64,000 nt of DNA from Oscillospiraceae bacterium (GCA_017415425.1 JAFQGT010000013.1:1-64000); one strand, 5' to 3'; counted from the stretch's first letter, positions 1 to 9,165 are shown. Numbers and translations: made by a program. The notes: generated from the sequence alone by a model not told the origin.

Positions 1-1479
1 CATCGTGGGGAACAGGATAACTTCCCGGATGGTGTCGTTGCCGGTCAACAGCATTACGCAGCGGTCGATACCGATGCCCATACCGCCCGTGGGAGGCATA
101 CCGTACTCCATAGCTGTGAGAAAATCCTCGTCCAGCATCTCAGTCTCGTCATCGCCCCGTTCACGCTGCTCTACCTGCTTCATAAAGCGCGCTCTCTGGT
201 CGATAGGATCGTTCAGCTCTGAGTAGGCATTTCCCATCTCCGAGTGGCAGATAAATGCCTCAAAACGCTCTGTCAGCCGGGGATCTGACCGACTGCGCTT
301 AGTCAGCGGGGATACCTCCACCGGGTACATTGTGATGAAGGTAGGCTGGATCAAGTGATCCTCCACTTTCTGGTCAAAGCAAGCATAGAGGGCATTGCCC
401 CAGGTCTTTTCTGCTGCGTCAGCCAGCTCCACGCCTTTTGCCTTTGCAGCGGCCACGGCCTCAGCGTCATCGGTAATCGCCCCAAAGTCGATACCCACAT
501 ATTCCTTAACGGCGTCCACCATCGTCATCCGGCGCCAGCCGGGAGCCAGGTTGATAGACTCGCCCATCCACTCCACTTCATAAGTACCCAGGATCTCCTT
601 AGCGGCACCGGAAATGATGCCTTCGCAGATATCCATCATATCGTGGAAATCCGCATAAGCCTGATACAGCTCCACAGAGGTGAACTCCGGGTTGTGCTTG
701 GGGTCCATGCCTTCATTGCGGAAGATACGGCCGATCTCATACACCCGGTCCATGCCGCCGATAATCAGCCGCTTCAGCGGCAGCTCGGTAGCGATGCGCA
801 TATACATATCAATGTCCAGGGTGTTGTGGTGGGTAATGAAGGGACGGGCAGATGCGCCGCCTGCAATGGTGTTCAGCACAGGGGTCTCCACCTCGATGTA
901 ACCCATATTGTCCAGATAGTTCCGCATAAACTTGATGAATCTGGAGCGGACTACAAAATTCTGCTTCACCTCGGGATTGACCATCAGATCCACATACCGC
1001 TGACGGAACCGCATTTCCTTATCGGTCAGGCCGTGGTACTTCTCCGGCAGGGGCAGCAGAGACTTACTCAGCAGGGTGACTTTGTTTGCCCGAACGGAAA
1101 TTTCCTCGGTCTTGGTCTTGAATACTTCGCCCTCGACGCCCAGAATATCACCGATATCGTTCTTCTTGAAGCGGTTGTATTCCTCCTCACCCAGCTCGTC
1201 GATCTTTACAAACAGCTGGATGCGGCCGGTGGAATCCTGCAGATCGCAGAACATCACCTTGCCCTGACCGCGCTTGCTCATAAGTCTGCCGGCCACCCGG
1301 ACAGTCTTGCCCTCATAGGCATCATAATCTGCCTTGATTCCGGCAGAATCCGCATTGAAATCAAACTTCGTGATCACAAAGGGATCGCGGCCCTCTGCTT
1401 GCAGTGCCGCCAGTTTCTCGCGGCGGATCTGTGCCTGCTCAGATACAGGCAGTTCCGCCTGGGGTACAAACTTTGCCAT
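1..1479 (-). CDS. lysS: Lysyl-tRNA synthetase (class II), 3' end cut by window edge
   Basis: Charges tRNA-Lys with lysine in the cytoplasm. The 493 codons visible start at ATG 1479 and run off the left edge. An N-terminal OB-fold anticodon-binding region (about residues 55-150) is followed by the class II core: motif 1 around FRQRYVDLM, motif 2 around FRNEGMDPKHNPEF, and motif 3 GIGIGIDR just before the edge, so only a few C-terminal residues are missing. It begins 3 bases after the greA stop, so greA-lysS are one transcript, a common Firmicute order. The ribosome-binding site lies inside the end of greA. Identification is certain. Confidence 0.96.
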   Translation of the reverse strand, partial: MAKFVPQAELPVSEQAQIRREKLAALQAEGRDPFVITKFDFNADSAGIKADYDAYEGKTVRVAGRLMSKRGQGKVMFCDLQDSTGRIQLFVKIDELGEEEYNRFKKNDIGDILGVEGEVFKTKTEEISVRANKVTLLSKSLLPLPEKYHGLTDKEMRFRQRYVDLMVNPEVKQNFVVRSRFIKFMRNYLDNMGYIEVETPVLNTIAGGASARPFITHHNTLDIDMYMRIATELPLKRLIIGGMDRVYEIGRIFRNEGMDPKHNPEFTSVELYQAYADFHDMMDICEGIISGAAKEILGTYEVEWMGESINLAPGWRRMTMVDAVKEYVGIDFGAITDDAEAVAAAKAKGVELADAAEKTWGNALYACFDQKVEDHLIQPTFITMYPVEVSPLTKRSRSDPRLTERFEAFICHSEMGNAYSELNDPIDQRARFMKQVEQRERGDDETEMLDEDFLTAMEYGMPPTGGMGIGIDRCVMLLTGNDTIREVILFPTM

Positions 1480-1482
1480 AGC

Positions 1483-1959
1483 TTAGCCCTCGCGTGTGAT
1501 GTCAACCACCTTCATTGTGTAGGAACCGGAAGGTGCGTTTACATTGAAGGTATCACCGATCGCCTTACCCACAACGGCACGGCCGAAAGGAGAATCGTCG
1601 GACAGCTTGAATTCCATAGGATTGGCTTCCTGAGAACCGGTGATCTTGTAGGTGGTCCACTTGCCGTTGGCATCTTCCACGGTAACATTGCAGCCCAGAC
1701 CCACACAGCCGGAGGCCTCGTTCTCATCCTCGATGATCACGGCGTGGGACAGGATGTCCTCGATTTCGGCAATACGGCCATAGAGCTTTGCCTGCTCATT
1801 TTTCGCAGCATCGTATTCGGAGTTTTCGGACAAGTCACCGTAGGAACGAGCCTCAGCGATCATCGCAGCGATCTCCCGCTCCCGGGTGGTCTTCAGGTAG
1901 TTCAGTTCTTTTTCCAGATCTGCCAGACGCAAACTGGTGATCTTAAATTCCTTTGCCAT
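1483..1959 (-). CDS. greA: Transcription elongation factor GreA
   Basis: Rescues backtracked RNA polymerase by stimulating transcript cleavage in its secondary channel. The 158-residue length is typical. The N-terminal half is the antiparallel coiled coil, with the acidic tip region AEARSYGDLSENSEYDAAK (about residues 35-53). The C-terminal half is the FKBP-like domain, including DDSPFGRAVVGKAIGD. The start ATG 1959 is preceded by an AAAGGA-type site. A good promoter lies just upstream at 2005-2033 and lysS follows after 3 bases. Nothing odd. Confidence 0.97.
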   Translation of the reverse strand: MAKEFKITSLRLADLEKELNYLKTTREREIAAMIAEARSYGDLSENSEYDAAKNEQAKLYGRIAEIEDILSHAVIIEDENEASGCVGLGCNVTVEDANGKWTTYKITGSQEANPMEFKLSDDSPFGRAVVGKAIGDTFNVNAPSGSYTMKVVDITREG

Positions 1960-2004
1960 ATATCATAAGTCCTTTCTTAGATAAATCTTTCCACAGCTCC
2001 GAAT

Positions 2005-2033
2005 ATTATAGAAGAAAACACAGCCATAGTCAA
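2005..2033 (-). promoter_or_regulatory. Sigma-A type promoter of greA-lysS
   Basis: Read on the minus strand: TTGACT, 17-base spacer, TATAAT. It lies about 45 bases upstream of the greA start. Confidence 0.8.
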
Positions 2034-2070
2034 GATTTTTTCCAACTTTTATTCACATTTTACCCGGTTT

Positions 2071-3243
2071 TTATCCGGCAGAATCCACCAAAATCGCAAC
2101 TGCCTTTTGAATCTGAGGATCTTCCTCCGGGGGCAAGCTGCCATAGTAAATGGCGCTGAACGTCTCCTCATCCACAAGAACTTCCACATCCGGGGCAATA
2201 CCGCCCGCCTCTGTCAGATTGATTCCGCTGGGAGTAAAATACTTGCCGGTGGACAGATTCACTGCAGAGCCGTCAGAGAGACGAATAGTATTTTGGTAAT
2301 GCCCCTTTCCGGTGGTATGCTCACCCACGATAGTCGCCCACCGGTATTCCTGCATCACCGCGCCGAAAAATTCAGCGGCAGAGAAACTGTTTTTGTTGAC
2401 CAGCACCGACATAGGCAGCTCCAGGCAATCGGCATCGGAGGTTTCCTCTCCCTCAATTCCCAAGTAGCTCAGATCCCGGTAGATAACGCCCTCCGGCAGC
2501 AGATAATCCAGCAGTTTGGTCATTTCTGTCACGTATCCGCCGCCGTTATTCCGCACATCGAAGATCAGCGCTTCCGCCCCCTGCTCCAGAAGCTGCTCCA
2601 CGGCAGCCTTCGACTCATTGAAACAGTTGGCATTGAAGTTCTCAATGGTCACAAGCCCCACATTGTTTTGAAGCATCTGCCCGGTGGCCACAGGTGTGCG
2701 GATTTGCTGTCGCTCTACGGCAAAGGAAAGCCGCTCGCCTTCCCGCAAAACTGCCACATCCACTTTGGTTCCTTCCTTGCCCCGGATCAGGTCTTTCACG
2801 GTATTTGTGTCCATTCCTTCCGCGGATTGACCTGCAGCCTCCACCAGAATATCCCCGGCGCGGATACCGGCATTCCAGGCAGAACCGTCTTTGGTGACCT
2901 CCATAATGTCAAACCCGGTGCCGTCCTCCCGCTGCAAAATGGTAATGCCGATGCCTACAAAGGCATTATCCTTGCGTTCTTCAAAATCGGCATAATCCTT
3001 GGCGCTGATATAGTAGCTCCACCGGTCACCCAGTGCTTCCACCATCGCGGCCGCAGCTGCGTCCTCCGCCGCCACCCAGTCCACCTGTCCGATGAACTTT
3101 TGATCAATTACCGATTGCAGCTGCTGCAATTTGCCGCTGCCGCTTCCCCACAGGGCAAAGGTGACCAGGGATGCCAACACCGCCACCAGCACATAGGACA
3201 AGCTGCGCAGTACAAATTTCAGCCATTTGCTTTTCTGATCCAT
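2071..3243 (-). CDS. S41-family C-terminal processing protease, membrane anchored
   Basis: Serine protease of the CtpA/Prc family, 390 residues. An N-terminal membrane segment (about residues 14-33, LRSLSYVLVAVLASLVTFAL) places the rest outside the membrane. A PDZ domain follows (GIGITI to about residue 175), then the S41 domain with the Ser-Lys dyad: Ser in NSFSAAEFF (about residue 288) and Lys in HTTGKG (about 313). The start at 3243 was chosen over an upstream in-frame GTG-type start because GGAGGTG lies 7 bases before it. It follows the PcsB-like gene by 60 bases containing a hairpin, so it probably shares the ftsEX transcript. CtpB-like proteases next to FtsEX-type cassettes are common in Clostridia. 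Substrate unknown. Confidence 0.9.
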   Translation of the reverse strand: MDQKSKWLKFVLRSLSYVLVAVLASLVTFALWGSGSGKLQQLQSVIDQKFIGQVDWVAAEDAAAAAMVEALGDRWSYYISAKDYADFEERKDNAFVGIGITILQREDGTGFDIMEVTKDGSAWNAGIRAGDILVEAAGQSAEGMDTNTVKDLIRGKEGTKVDVAVLREGERLSFAVERQQIRTPVATGQMLQNNVGLVTIENFNANCFNESKAAVEQLLEQGAEALIFDVRNNGGGYVTEMTKLLDYLLPEGVIYRDLSYLGIEGEETSDADCLELPMSVLVNKNSFSAAEFFGAVMQEYRWATIVGEHTTGKGHYQNTIRLSDGSAVNLSTGKYFTPSGINLTEAGGIAPDVEVLVDEETFSAIYYGSLPPEEDPQIQKAVAILVDSAG

Positions 3244-3271
3244 AAATGATGCACCTCCAAATAGGAAAGTT

Positions 3272-3296
3272 CCCACAGTCCGGCCCGGACTGTGGG
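3272..3296 (-). terminator. Strong hairpin between PcsB-like and S41 genes
   Basis: CCCACAGTCC and GGACTGTGGG pair around a 5-base loop. The following run of T on the minus strand is weak, so it may attenuate transcription or stabilise mRNA rather than fully terminate. Confidence 0.55.
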
Positions 3297-3302
3297 ATCT
3301 GT

Positions 3303-4592
3303 TTAGATATTGATGTACTCCGCAGGATTTACATGTGTTCCGTTATAGATAATGGAGAAATGCAGGTGCGGGCCGGTAGACGCACCGGTAGATCCGCAAT
3401 AACCCAACACCTGGCCAGCAGCCACATACTCGCCGGGGGAAACGATGTAGTGGGTCATATGCATATACTGGGTGACAAAGCCGTCACGGTGATCTACGCT
3501 GACATAGTAGCCTGCACCGCCTGCTTCATAACTGGTAGTAGAGACTACACCGGACCGGGTAGCCACAATGGGCGTACCGGTAGGAGCAGCCAAGTCAACA
3601 CCGTAGTGGAACCGCCAGCCGCCATAAACAGGATGCCAACGATAACCAAACGGGCTGGTGAATGCCATATAGCTGATAGGCAGAACCCAAGTAAGTCCGC
3701 CCACTTCATTGGGCGTTCCCACAGTGCCTTCATATTCGGGTTCTGTGGGTTTCAGGCTTTCCAAATATGCCAGATACTCCAGATATTCCTGGTATTCCCG
3801 CTCTTCGGCCTCTGTCAGCTCCGCTTCCAGATCCTTTAGGTTCGTGGCAGCTTCACTTTCTTTGGCCTCTGCCTCATCCAAATAACTCTGATACTCCTCA
3901 CCGGTAGCTACCAGCTGAAGCAGCAGCTCATCGGACGCTGCACGCTTTTCTTCCAGCACCAACTGAGATGCTTCCAGCTCTTTTTTGCTCTGCTCCAGAG
4001 CAACTTTTTCTGTCTCCAGTTCTGCCTTAGCCTGTTCCACAACCTTGGCGGCCTTGTCCAGCTCTTCCAGACGGCGCCGGTCAGCGGCTGCGATCTCCTC
4101 AATCATATTCAGCCGGTCCAGCAGGTCACCAAAGCTATTGGCTTTGAACAGAACAGACCAGTAAGAGAGGGCACCATCCTCTTCCATTGCCCGGATCCGT
4201 TCTTTGTTCTTTTCATTCAGCTGCTGCAGATGGGCCATTGCTTCATCCAGCTCCGTCTGCTTATCAGCAATCAGGTCGTTGTAGGTGGCGATTTGCTGGG
4301 TGATCAGCTGATTCTGCTGATGCAGCAGGAACACTTCTTGATCGATCAGATTCTTCTGAGTTACAATCTCCTCCATTTTGCTCATATTCTCAGACAGCTG
4401 ACTCTCCAACTGTGAGATCTGGGCCTGGATCTCTTTCAAATTTTCTTTTTGCTTGTCGATTTCATCTTCGATCTCATCAGACGAGCGTTCTGCATTTACA
4501 TAAGAAGGCAACACACCTGCCAGCAAACTCAGCAGCATAATCGCCGCCAGAATGCCCGCCAGGATGCTGACCCACAGTTTTCTATTTCTCAT
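3303..4592 (-). CDS. PcsB/EnvC-like murein hydrolase activator with M23 domain
   Basis: Exported peptidoglycan hydrolase or hydrolase activator, 429 residues. A signal/anchor segment (about residues 8-28) is followed by a long coiled coil (about 35-270, rich in Glu, Lys, Gln and Leu). The C-terminal peptidase_M23 (LytM) domain has the metal motif HYGVDLA (HxxxD) and GPHLHFS (HxH), so unlike degenerate EnvC it appears catalytically competent. It lies directly downstream of ftsE-ftsX. In streptococci and clostridia FtsX activates PcsB/EnvC-type hydrolases across the membrane, which is the likely role at division. The coiled coil would contact the FtsX extracellular loop (inference). Confidence 0.9.
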   Translation of the reverse strand: MRNRKLWVSILAGILAAIMLLSLLAGVLPSYVNAERSSDEIEDEIDKQKENLKEIQAQISQLESQLSENMSKMEEIVTQKNLIDQEVFLLHQQNQLITQQIATYNDLIADKQTELDEAMAHLQQLNEKNKERIRAMEEDGALSYWSVLFKANSFGDLLDRLNMIEEIAAADRRRLEELDKAAKVVEQAKAELETEKVALEQSKKELEASQLVLEEKRAASDELLLQLVATGEEYQSYLDEAEAKESEAATNLKDLEAELTEAEEREYQEYLEYLAYLESLKPTEPEYEGTVGTPNEVGGLTWVLPISYMAFTSPFGYRWHPVYGGWRFHYGVDLAAPTGTPIVATRSGVVSTTSYEAGGAGYYVSVDHRDGFVTQYMHMTHYIVSPGEYVAAGQVLGYCGSTGASTGPHLHFSIIYNGTHVNPAEYINI

Positions 4593-4642
4593 TATGTCCT
4601 CCTTGACATTTCACTAACCTAATTGCTGTGCCCAATAGCAAT

Positions 4643-5530
4643 TTACACATCCATAAACTTACGGATGGATGTCCAACTGCCTACCACACCCACAAACAGG
4701 CCAGCTGCCACAAAGGTTGCCACCATCGGAATCAGCAAATCGGTAAAGGGCACAAAATGAAACAGTTTTAAGGTATCCACAGCTGCCAGCTGAGTGATCA
4801 GCGCATTGTACATTGTCCATTCCAGGAAAAATGCCACCGCTGCACCCAGCATACCCAGGATAAAACCCTCCACCACAAAAGGCAAACGAATAAATCCGTT
4901 GGTAGCACCAACCATTTTCATAATGGCGATCTCATCTCTCCGGTCATACATAGCCAGTTTGACCGTATTGGAGATGATCAGCAAACTCACAATCAGCAGC
5001 ACGCCGATCACTGCCATAGAGGCAATATGCAGCACATTCTGCAAGGTGGCAAAGCCCTCTGCCAGCTCATAGGCCGCGTTGATCTTCGCCACACCGGGCA
5101 CTGCCTCGATCCGCTCTACGGTCTGCTCCATCAGTTGGTTGTTTTCCAGCACCACCACATAGCGATGCCGCAGATCCGACGCCTGCACACCGGAAAACGC
5201 TTCATCCTCTTGATGGTCAGCAACAAACTCCTCCAGTGCCTGCTCCCGGGACTTAAACTCGGCCCGGTACACATTCTCGATCCGGTTCAGCTTGGTGCCG
5301 ATGCTTCTGGCTTCCGCGTCGGACAGTTCACTGTCCACATACACCAAAATCTCGTTGGTCTTATTCAGATCTTCCACCATAATGTTCACATTGTACACCA
5401 GAGCGGAAAAGCTACCCACGATCAGCAGGCAGGCCACTGTAACGATCACAGCGGCAAAGGACATAAATCCGTGGAGGAAAATACCACGAATGCCCTCTTT
5501 GATCAAATATGCAAAATTGTTGATTCTCAT
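4643..5530 (-). CDS. ftsX: Cell division protein FtsX
   Basis: Permease-like partner of FtsE, 295 residues. The N-terminal membrane segment (about 20-45) precedes an extracellular domain (about 46-165) and three further membrane segments (about 170-195, 215-240, 262-285), the usual four-helix FtsX layout. The start ATG overlaps the ftsE stop by 4 bases, indicating translational coupling. It converts FtsE ATPase activity into activation of the wall hydrolase encoded next. Typical length and content. Confidence 0.95.
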   Translation of the reverse strand: MRINNFAYLIKEGIRGIFLHGFMSFAAVIVTVACLLIVGSFSALVYNVNIMVEDLNKTNEILVYVDSELSDAEARSIGTKLNRIENVYRAEFKSREQALEEFVADHQEDEAFSGVQASDLRHRYVVVLENNQLMEQTVERIEAVPGVAKINAAYELAEGFATLQNVLHIASMAVIGVLLIVSLLIISNTVKLAMYDRRDEIAIMKMVGATNGFIRLPFVVEGFILGMLGAAVAFFLEWTMYNALITQLAAVDTLKLFHFVPFTDLLIPMVATFVAAGLFVGVVGSWTSIRKFMDV

Positions 5531-6207
5531 ACTCTGTAATACCCATCCATTCCGTCATGCACCACTACGCCCTCGTTGATGGCGATGACACGCTTGCCAA
5601 ATCGCTCCACCAGATCCCGTTCGTGGGTGACCACCAGCATAGTGGTGCCCAGATTATTGATCTCCTGCAGCAGACTCATAATCTCCAAAGAACGGGCAGG
5701 GTCCAGGTTGCCGGTAGGCTCGTCGGCAATAATGGTAGAGGGGTTATTCACCAACGCTCTTGCAATGGCCAGACGCTGCTGCTCACCGCCAGAGAGTTCT
5801 CTGGGATGACGGCGGCTCTTGTTTTCCAAACCAACCAGCTCCAGAATGTAGGGTACGCGATCCCGGATCTCCCTGGCTCTGGCGCCCACAGCACGCATAG
5901 CAAAGGCCACATTGTCATAGACCGTCTTATTTTCGATCAGGCGAAAATCCTGAAACACAACGCCCACCGTACGCCGCAGGTAAGGCACTTCCCGCTTGCG
6001 GATCCGCTCCAGAGAATAGCCGTTCACGTGCACCGTACCGGAAGTAGGCTTTAATTCACCGGTGATCAGCTTGATAATGGTGGACTTTCCGGAACCGGAA
6101 GGGCCTACCAAAAAAGCGAACTCACCGTCTTCGATCTGCATATTCACTCCCCGCAGGGCGTGGGTACCCACATTGTAGGACTTTGTCACTTCGTTAAACT
6201 CAATCAT
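5527..6207 (-). CDS. ftsE: Cell division ATP-binding protein FtsE
   Basis: ABC ATPase of the FtsEX complex, 226 residues. Walker A is GPSGSGKST (about residues 36-44), the signature is LSGGEQQR (about 138-145) and Walker B is IIADEPTGNLD (about 158-168). It starts with MIEFNEVTKSY, the standard FtsE N-terminus. First gene of the unit ftsE-ftsX-PcsB-like-S41, with a promoter at 6239-6268. Confidence 0.96.
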   Translation of the reverse strand: MIEFNEVTKSYNVGTHALRGVNMQIEDGEFAFLVGPSGSGKSTIIKLITGELKPTSGTVHVNGYSLERIRKREVPYLRRTVGVVFQDFRLIENKTVYDNVAFAMRAVGARAREIRDRVPYILELVGLENKSRRHPRELSGGEQQRLAIARALVNNPSTIIADEPTGNLDPARSLEIMSLLQEINNLGTTMLVVTHERDLVERFGKRVIAINEGVVVHDGMDGYYRV

Positions 6208-6238
6208 AAATCGTACTCCACACTAATAATGTAACCAA

Positions 6239-6268
6239 ATTGTAACACATTGTAAGGTATTCTGTCAA
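6239..6268 (-). promoter_or_regulatory. Promoter of ftsEX unit
   Basis: Minus strand TTGACA, 18-base spacer, TACAAT, ending about 32 bases before the ftsE start. Confidence 0.75.
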
Positions 6269-6366
6269 TGAACCGTGTTTGAAAAATACTGGTAATCAGA
6301 AATTACGGCATATTCACCAAAAAACATTCCACTTTTCTAACAATTTTACCCTGTCTTTTACACGAC

Positions 6367-6396
6367 TTTGAGCCGCACGAAACCGTGCGGCTCAAA
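6367..6396 (-). terminator. Hairpin after the PucR-type regulator
   Basis: A 13-bp perfect stem (TTTGAGCCGCACG / CGTGCGGCTCAAA) with a 4-base loop, just past the stop of the regulator. The T run after it is short. Confidence 0.6.
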
Positions 6397-6406
6397 ACAT
6401 CTTATA

Positions 6407-7495
6407 TTATCTGATTTCCCGGGAAGACAGGTACTTGCGAACCATCAGTGCCACCTTGAATACGATGGCGTGGTCAAACTGCCGCAGATCCAGTCCGGTA
6501 ATCTTTTTGATCTTCTCCAGACGGTACACCAGGGTGTTTCGGTGGACAAACAGCTTCCGGGAGGTTTCGGACACGTTCAGATTGTTCTCAAAGAACTTGT
6601 TAATGGTGAACAGGGTCTCCTGATCCAGCGCATCAATCGAGCTCTTCTTGAACACTTCGGACAGGAAGATCTCACACAAGGTGGTGGGCAGCTGGTAAAT
6701 CAAACGGCCGATGCCCAGATTTTCATAGTTGATGATGCTCTTTTCCGTATCGAAAACCTTACCCACATCAATAGCGGTCTGGGCTTCTTTGTATGCATCT
6801 GCCAGTTCCCGCAGGTGACAGACGATGGTGCCGATGCCGATGATGGGCTTGATAAACAGCTCATTCTTCAGAGTATCTTTCACAGAGCGTGCGATCCGTT
6901 CCAGATCCTCAGCCGTCTCCGAACCGTTCAGCTGCTTAACAATAGCAGTGTCGCTTTCGTTGATGCTCAGCACAAAATCCTGCAGCTTATCCGGGAATAG
7001 ACCGGACAGCATATCTACAGTAGTCACATCGCTGCGGCCCATCTGCCGCACCAAAAAGACCGCTCTGGGGGCGTCTGTGGCAAAATGCAGTTCCTTTGCG
7101 CGAATATAGATATCACCGGGCAGGATATTATCCATAATGATGTTTTTGACAAAAGTTCCCCGGTCGTGCTTCTCCTCATAAAAGGACTTGGCACCGTTCA
7201 AAGAAATATATGCCATATTGCAGTAAGCCTTGGCCTGCTCATCGTCACCGCTGCAGAACACCGCATACTCCAAAATGTTGGCGCTGTTGATAATGGCACG
7301 GAAAGTCTTCTGTCCGAAGGTCGTATTCAGCTCAGAACTGCCGGTAAGCTTCACAACAGCATCCGGCCACCGTTCACCCAACAAAGACATATCCGTGCTG
7401 GATACTACACAACCCTCACTGTCAATCACGCCGAAGATGCGATCGGTTGCGTCTTTAAGCTGTAAAATAACACTCTGAAAAACACTGTTAGACAT
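6407..7495 (-). CDS. PucR/CdaR-type transcriptional regulator
   Basis: Probable DNA-binding regulator, 362 residues. The N-terminal part (about 1-110) looks like a small sensory domain. The middle (about 120-270) matches the degenerate GGDEF-like domain of PucR/CdaR proteins. The C-terminus (about 290-355, NLNVSETSRKLFVHRNTLVYRLEKI) is the characteristic HTH_30 of that family. The start at ATG 7495 is supported by GGAAGG directly before it and by the start of similarity; an upstream in-frame ATG at 7552 has no good site. It is monocistronic with its own promoter and hairpin. Such proteins often control sugar-acid, purine or amino-acid use. No obvious target lies next to it, so the role is unassigned. 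Confidence 0.85.
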   Translation of the reverse strand: MSNSVFQSVILQLKDATDRIFGVIDSEGCVVSSTDMSLLGERWPDAVVKLTGSSELNTTFGQKTFRAIINSANILEYAVFCSGDDEQAKAYCNMAYISLNGAKSFYEEKHDRGTFVKNIIMDNILPGDIYIRAKELHFATDAPRAVFLVRQMGRSDVTTVDMLSGLFPDKLQDFVLSINESDTAIVKQLNGSETAEDLERIARSVKDTLKNELFIKPIIGIGTIVCHLRELADAYKEAQTAIDVGKVFDTEKSIINYENLGIGRLIYQLPTTLCEIFLSEVFKKSSIDALDQETLFTINKFFENNLNVSETSRKLFVHRNTLVYRLEKIKKITGLDLRQFDHAIVFKVALMVRKYLSSREIR

Positions 7496-7555
7496 CCTTC
7501 CGAGCCCCCCTGTAAAAATATTGCACAAATACGCATTCCACAAAATTGCCACATC

Positions 7556-7584
7556 ATTATATATCTATTTTGCACAATTTGCAA
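7556..7584 (-). promoter_or_regulatory. Promoter of the PucR-type regulator
   Basis: Minus strand TTGCAA, 17-base spacer, TATAAT, about 60 bases upstream of the start codon. Confidence 0.7.
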
Positions 7585-7709
7585 GTACCTTTTGACATAT
7601 TATTGCAAAATGCATTGGTTTTTTTAGATAATATTCCAAAAATCATCGGAAATTTCAGCTGATGCGGCTTTTTGTACCGATCAAAATCACCTGTTTTTTC
7701 GTGAAAATG

Positions 7710-8411
7710 TCACAACGATTCCAGAAGTTCCACCTCTCCGGCTGTCAGTTCCCGAATCTGACCTCTGGGAAGGTCCCCCAATGTCAGCCCGCCTTCCTGC
7801 AGACGTTCCAGATAGGACACCGGCAACTGCCGGCTGGCCAGCATTCTGCGAACCTGATGATATTTACCTTCGCAAACCGTTACCCGGCTCCGACCTGCAC
7901 CCAGCGGCTCCAACTTCGCTGGCAGGCACTTCGTTCCGTCACCCAATGTCAACCCTTCGGCAAAGGCCCGTACATCTTCCTGCGTGGCTTCTCCCTCGTG
8001 GCGCGCATAGTAGACCTTAGGCACTTCTTTCTTGGGAGAGATCAATCGGTGCAGCAGCTCCCCGTCATTTGTAAACAGCAAAAGTCCCTCCGTGGCCTTA
8101 TCCAACCGGCCAACAGGGCGCAGTTGCAAACGGCGATACTCCGGCGGCAGCAGTTCCATAACCGTACGTTCTACTTTATCTTCCGTTGCGGTAACAAAGC
8201 CTGCGGGCTTATTGAGCATCACCACCACCCTACCTCTAAGATTCAACACCTGTCCATCCAGTGCGACGGTCTGAATATCCGGATCCACCTTACGCCCGTT
8301 ATCCCGTTCCGGCACTCCATCCACCGTCACGCGACCGGCTTTCAAGATCCCCTTGACCTGACTGCGGGTACCTACACCGCAGTCACAGAGAAATTTATCC
8401 AATCTTTCCAT
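7710..8411 (-). CDS. RsuA/RluB-family 16S/23S rRNA pseudouridine synthase
   Basis: Converts a specific rRNA uridine to pseudouridine, 233 residues. An N-terminal S4 RNA-binding domain begins at MERLDKFLCDCGVGTRSQVK. The catalytic core includes the motif GRLDKATEGLLLFTNDG, whose Asp is the nucleophile. The C-terminus, EGKYHQVRRML, is the other family signature. The start at 8411 was chosen because the S4 domain begins there; the frame stays open to 8669 but that extension overlaps the divergent gene's leader. RsuA (16S) and RluB (23S) cannot be told apart by eye. Confidence 0.92.
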   Translation of the reverse strand: MERLDKFLCDCGVGTRSQVKGILKAGRVTVDGVPERDNGRKVDPDIQTVALDGQVLNLRGRVVVMLNKPAGFVTATEDKVERTVMELLPPEYRRLQLRPVGRLDKATEGLLLFTNDGELLHRLISPKKEVPKVYYARHEGEATQEDVRAFAEGLTLGDGTKCLPAKLEPLGAGRSRVTVCEGKYHQVRRMLASRQLPVSYLERLQEGGLTLGDLPRGQIRELTAGEVELLESL

Positions 8412-8481
8412 AGTGCTCCGTTCTACCGCCCCGGTATTCTGAATAGGTTGTAACACAAATTCAGAAACAGGAGGGATTTTT

Positions 8482-8982
8482 ATGATGGTTATGACCGCAA
8501 AGGTCAATATGAAGAAAATACTGGTTGCCCTGGCTGCAGTGGCAGCCATCATTTTGGCGCTGATCCTGCTACTGGGAGGCAAAGACTCCGCACAGCCAAC
8601 CGCAGCCGCGTCCGTCTCCGGCAACGAGGGGCGGGTACAATTTCTGGCGGATCTGGGTTGGGAGGTCAACGCCTCCCCTAAAGAATCCGGACAGGTGAGG
8701 ATTCCCCAGGAGCAGAGTCCGGTGTTCGAGCGTTACAATGCTCTGCAAAAAAGCGCCGGTTATGACCTAAACCAATATGCCGGCAAAACCGTTATGCGCT
8801 ATGTATATACCGTGACCAATTACCCCAATTCCACCGCACCGGTCTACGCCACCTTACTGATCTACAAAGGTCAGGTCATCGGCGGTGACATCACCGATTC
8901 CGCTGCCAAAGGTGTTATGCAGCCGTTGATCAAAGCCGGTGCAAGAGATGAGCAACCTCCGGAAACCACTGCCGGGTACTGA
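8482..8982 (+). CDS. Membrane-anchored DUF4830-like protein
   Basis: Small exported or anchored protein of unknown function, 166 residues. An N-terminal hydrophobic segment (about residues 12-32) has no lipobox Cys, so it is a signal anchor or signal peptide. The rest resembles the DUF4830 family of Clostridia: the opening GRVQFLADLGWEV and a central MRYVYTVTNYP strand. ATG 8482 has AGGAGGG six bases upstream; internal starts at 8485 and 8509 are possible. It is divergent from the pseudouridine synthase and followed by the ribU leader. Family match is from memory, so moderate. Confidence 0.7.
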   Translation: MMVMTAKVNMKKILVALAAVAAIILALILLLGGKDSAQPTAAASVSGNEGRVQFLADLGWEVNASPKESGQVRIPQEQSPVFERYNALQKSAGYDLNQYAGKTVMRYVYTVTNYPNSTAPVYATLLIYKGQVIGGDITDSAAKGVMQPLIKAGARDEQPPETTAGY

Positions 8983-9011
8983 CAAAACTATTCTACCACA
9001 GCATCCTTTTC

Positions 9012-9041
9012 TTGACAAGAACTCCCTTTATATGGTATGCT
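9012..9041 (+). promoter_or_regulatory. Promoter of ribU leader
   Basis: TTGACA, 18-base spacer, TATGCT, placing the transcript start just before the FMN riboswitch. Confidence 0.75.
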
Positions 9042-9057
9042 TGTGAAAATTAAAAAA

Positions 9058-9165
9058 TCTTCAGGGCAGGGTGTGATTCCCGACCGGCGGTAAAGTCCGC
9101 GAGCGTATCAGCGCTGAATCGGTGTAATTCCGATACCGACTGTATAGTCAGGATGGAAGAAGATT
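9058..9165 (+). ncRNA. FMN riboswitch (RFN element)
   Basis: Contains the conserved RFN blocks in order: TCAGGGCAGGGTG, ATTCCCGACCGGCGGT, AAAGTCCGCGAGC, a variable arm, ATTCCGATACCGACTGTATAGTC and GGATGGAAGAAGA. It precedes a riboflavin importer. The 5' segment CAGGGCAG (9062-9069) is perfectly complementary to CTGCCCTG (9180-9187), which is also the 5' arm of the following terminator. Without FMN that pairing would act as an antiterminator, and FMN binding would free the terminator (inference from base pairing). Confidence 0.95.

Noticed and set aside
355-1968. A 537-codon plus-strand frame opposite lysS and greA.
   Set aside because: Both minus-strand genes are unmistakable.
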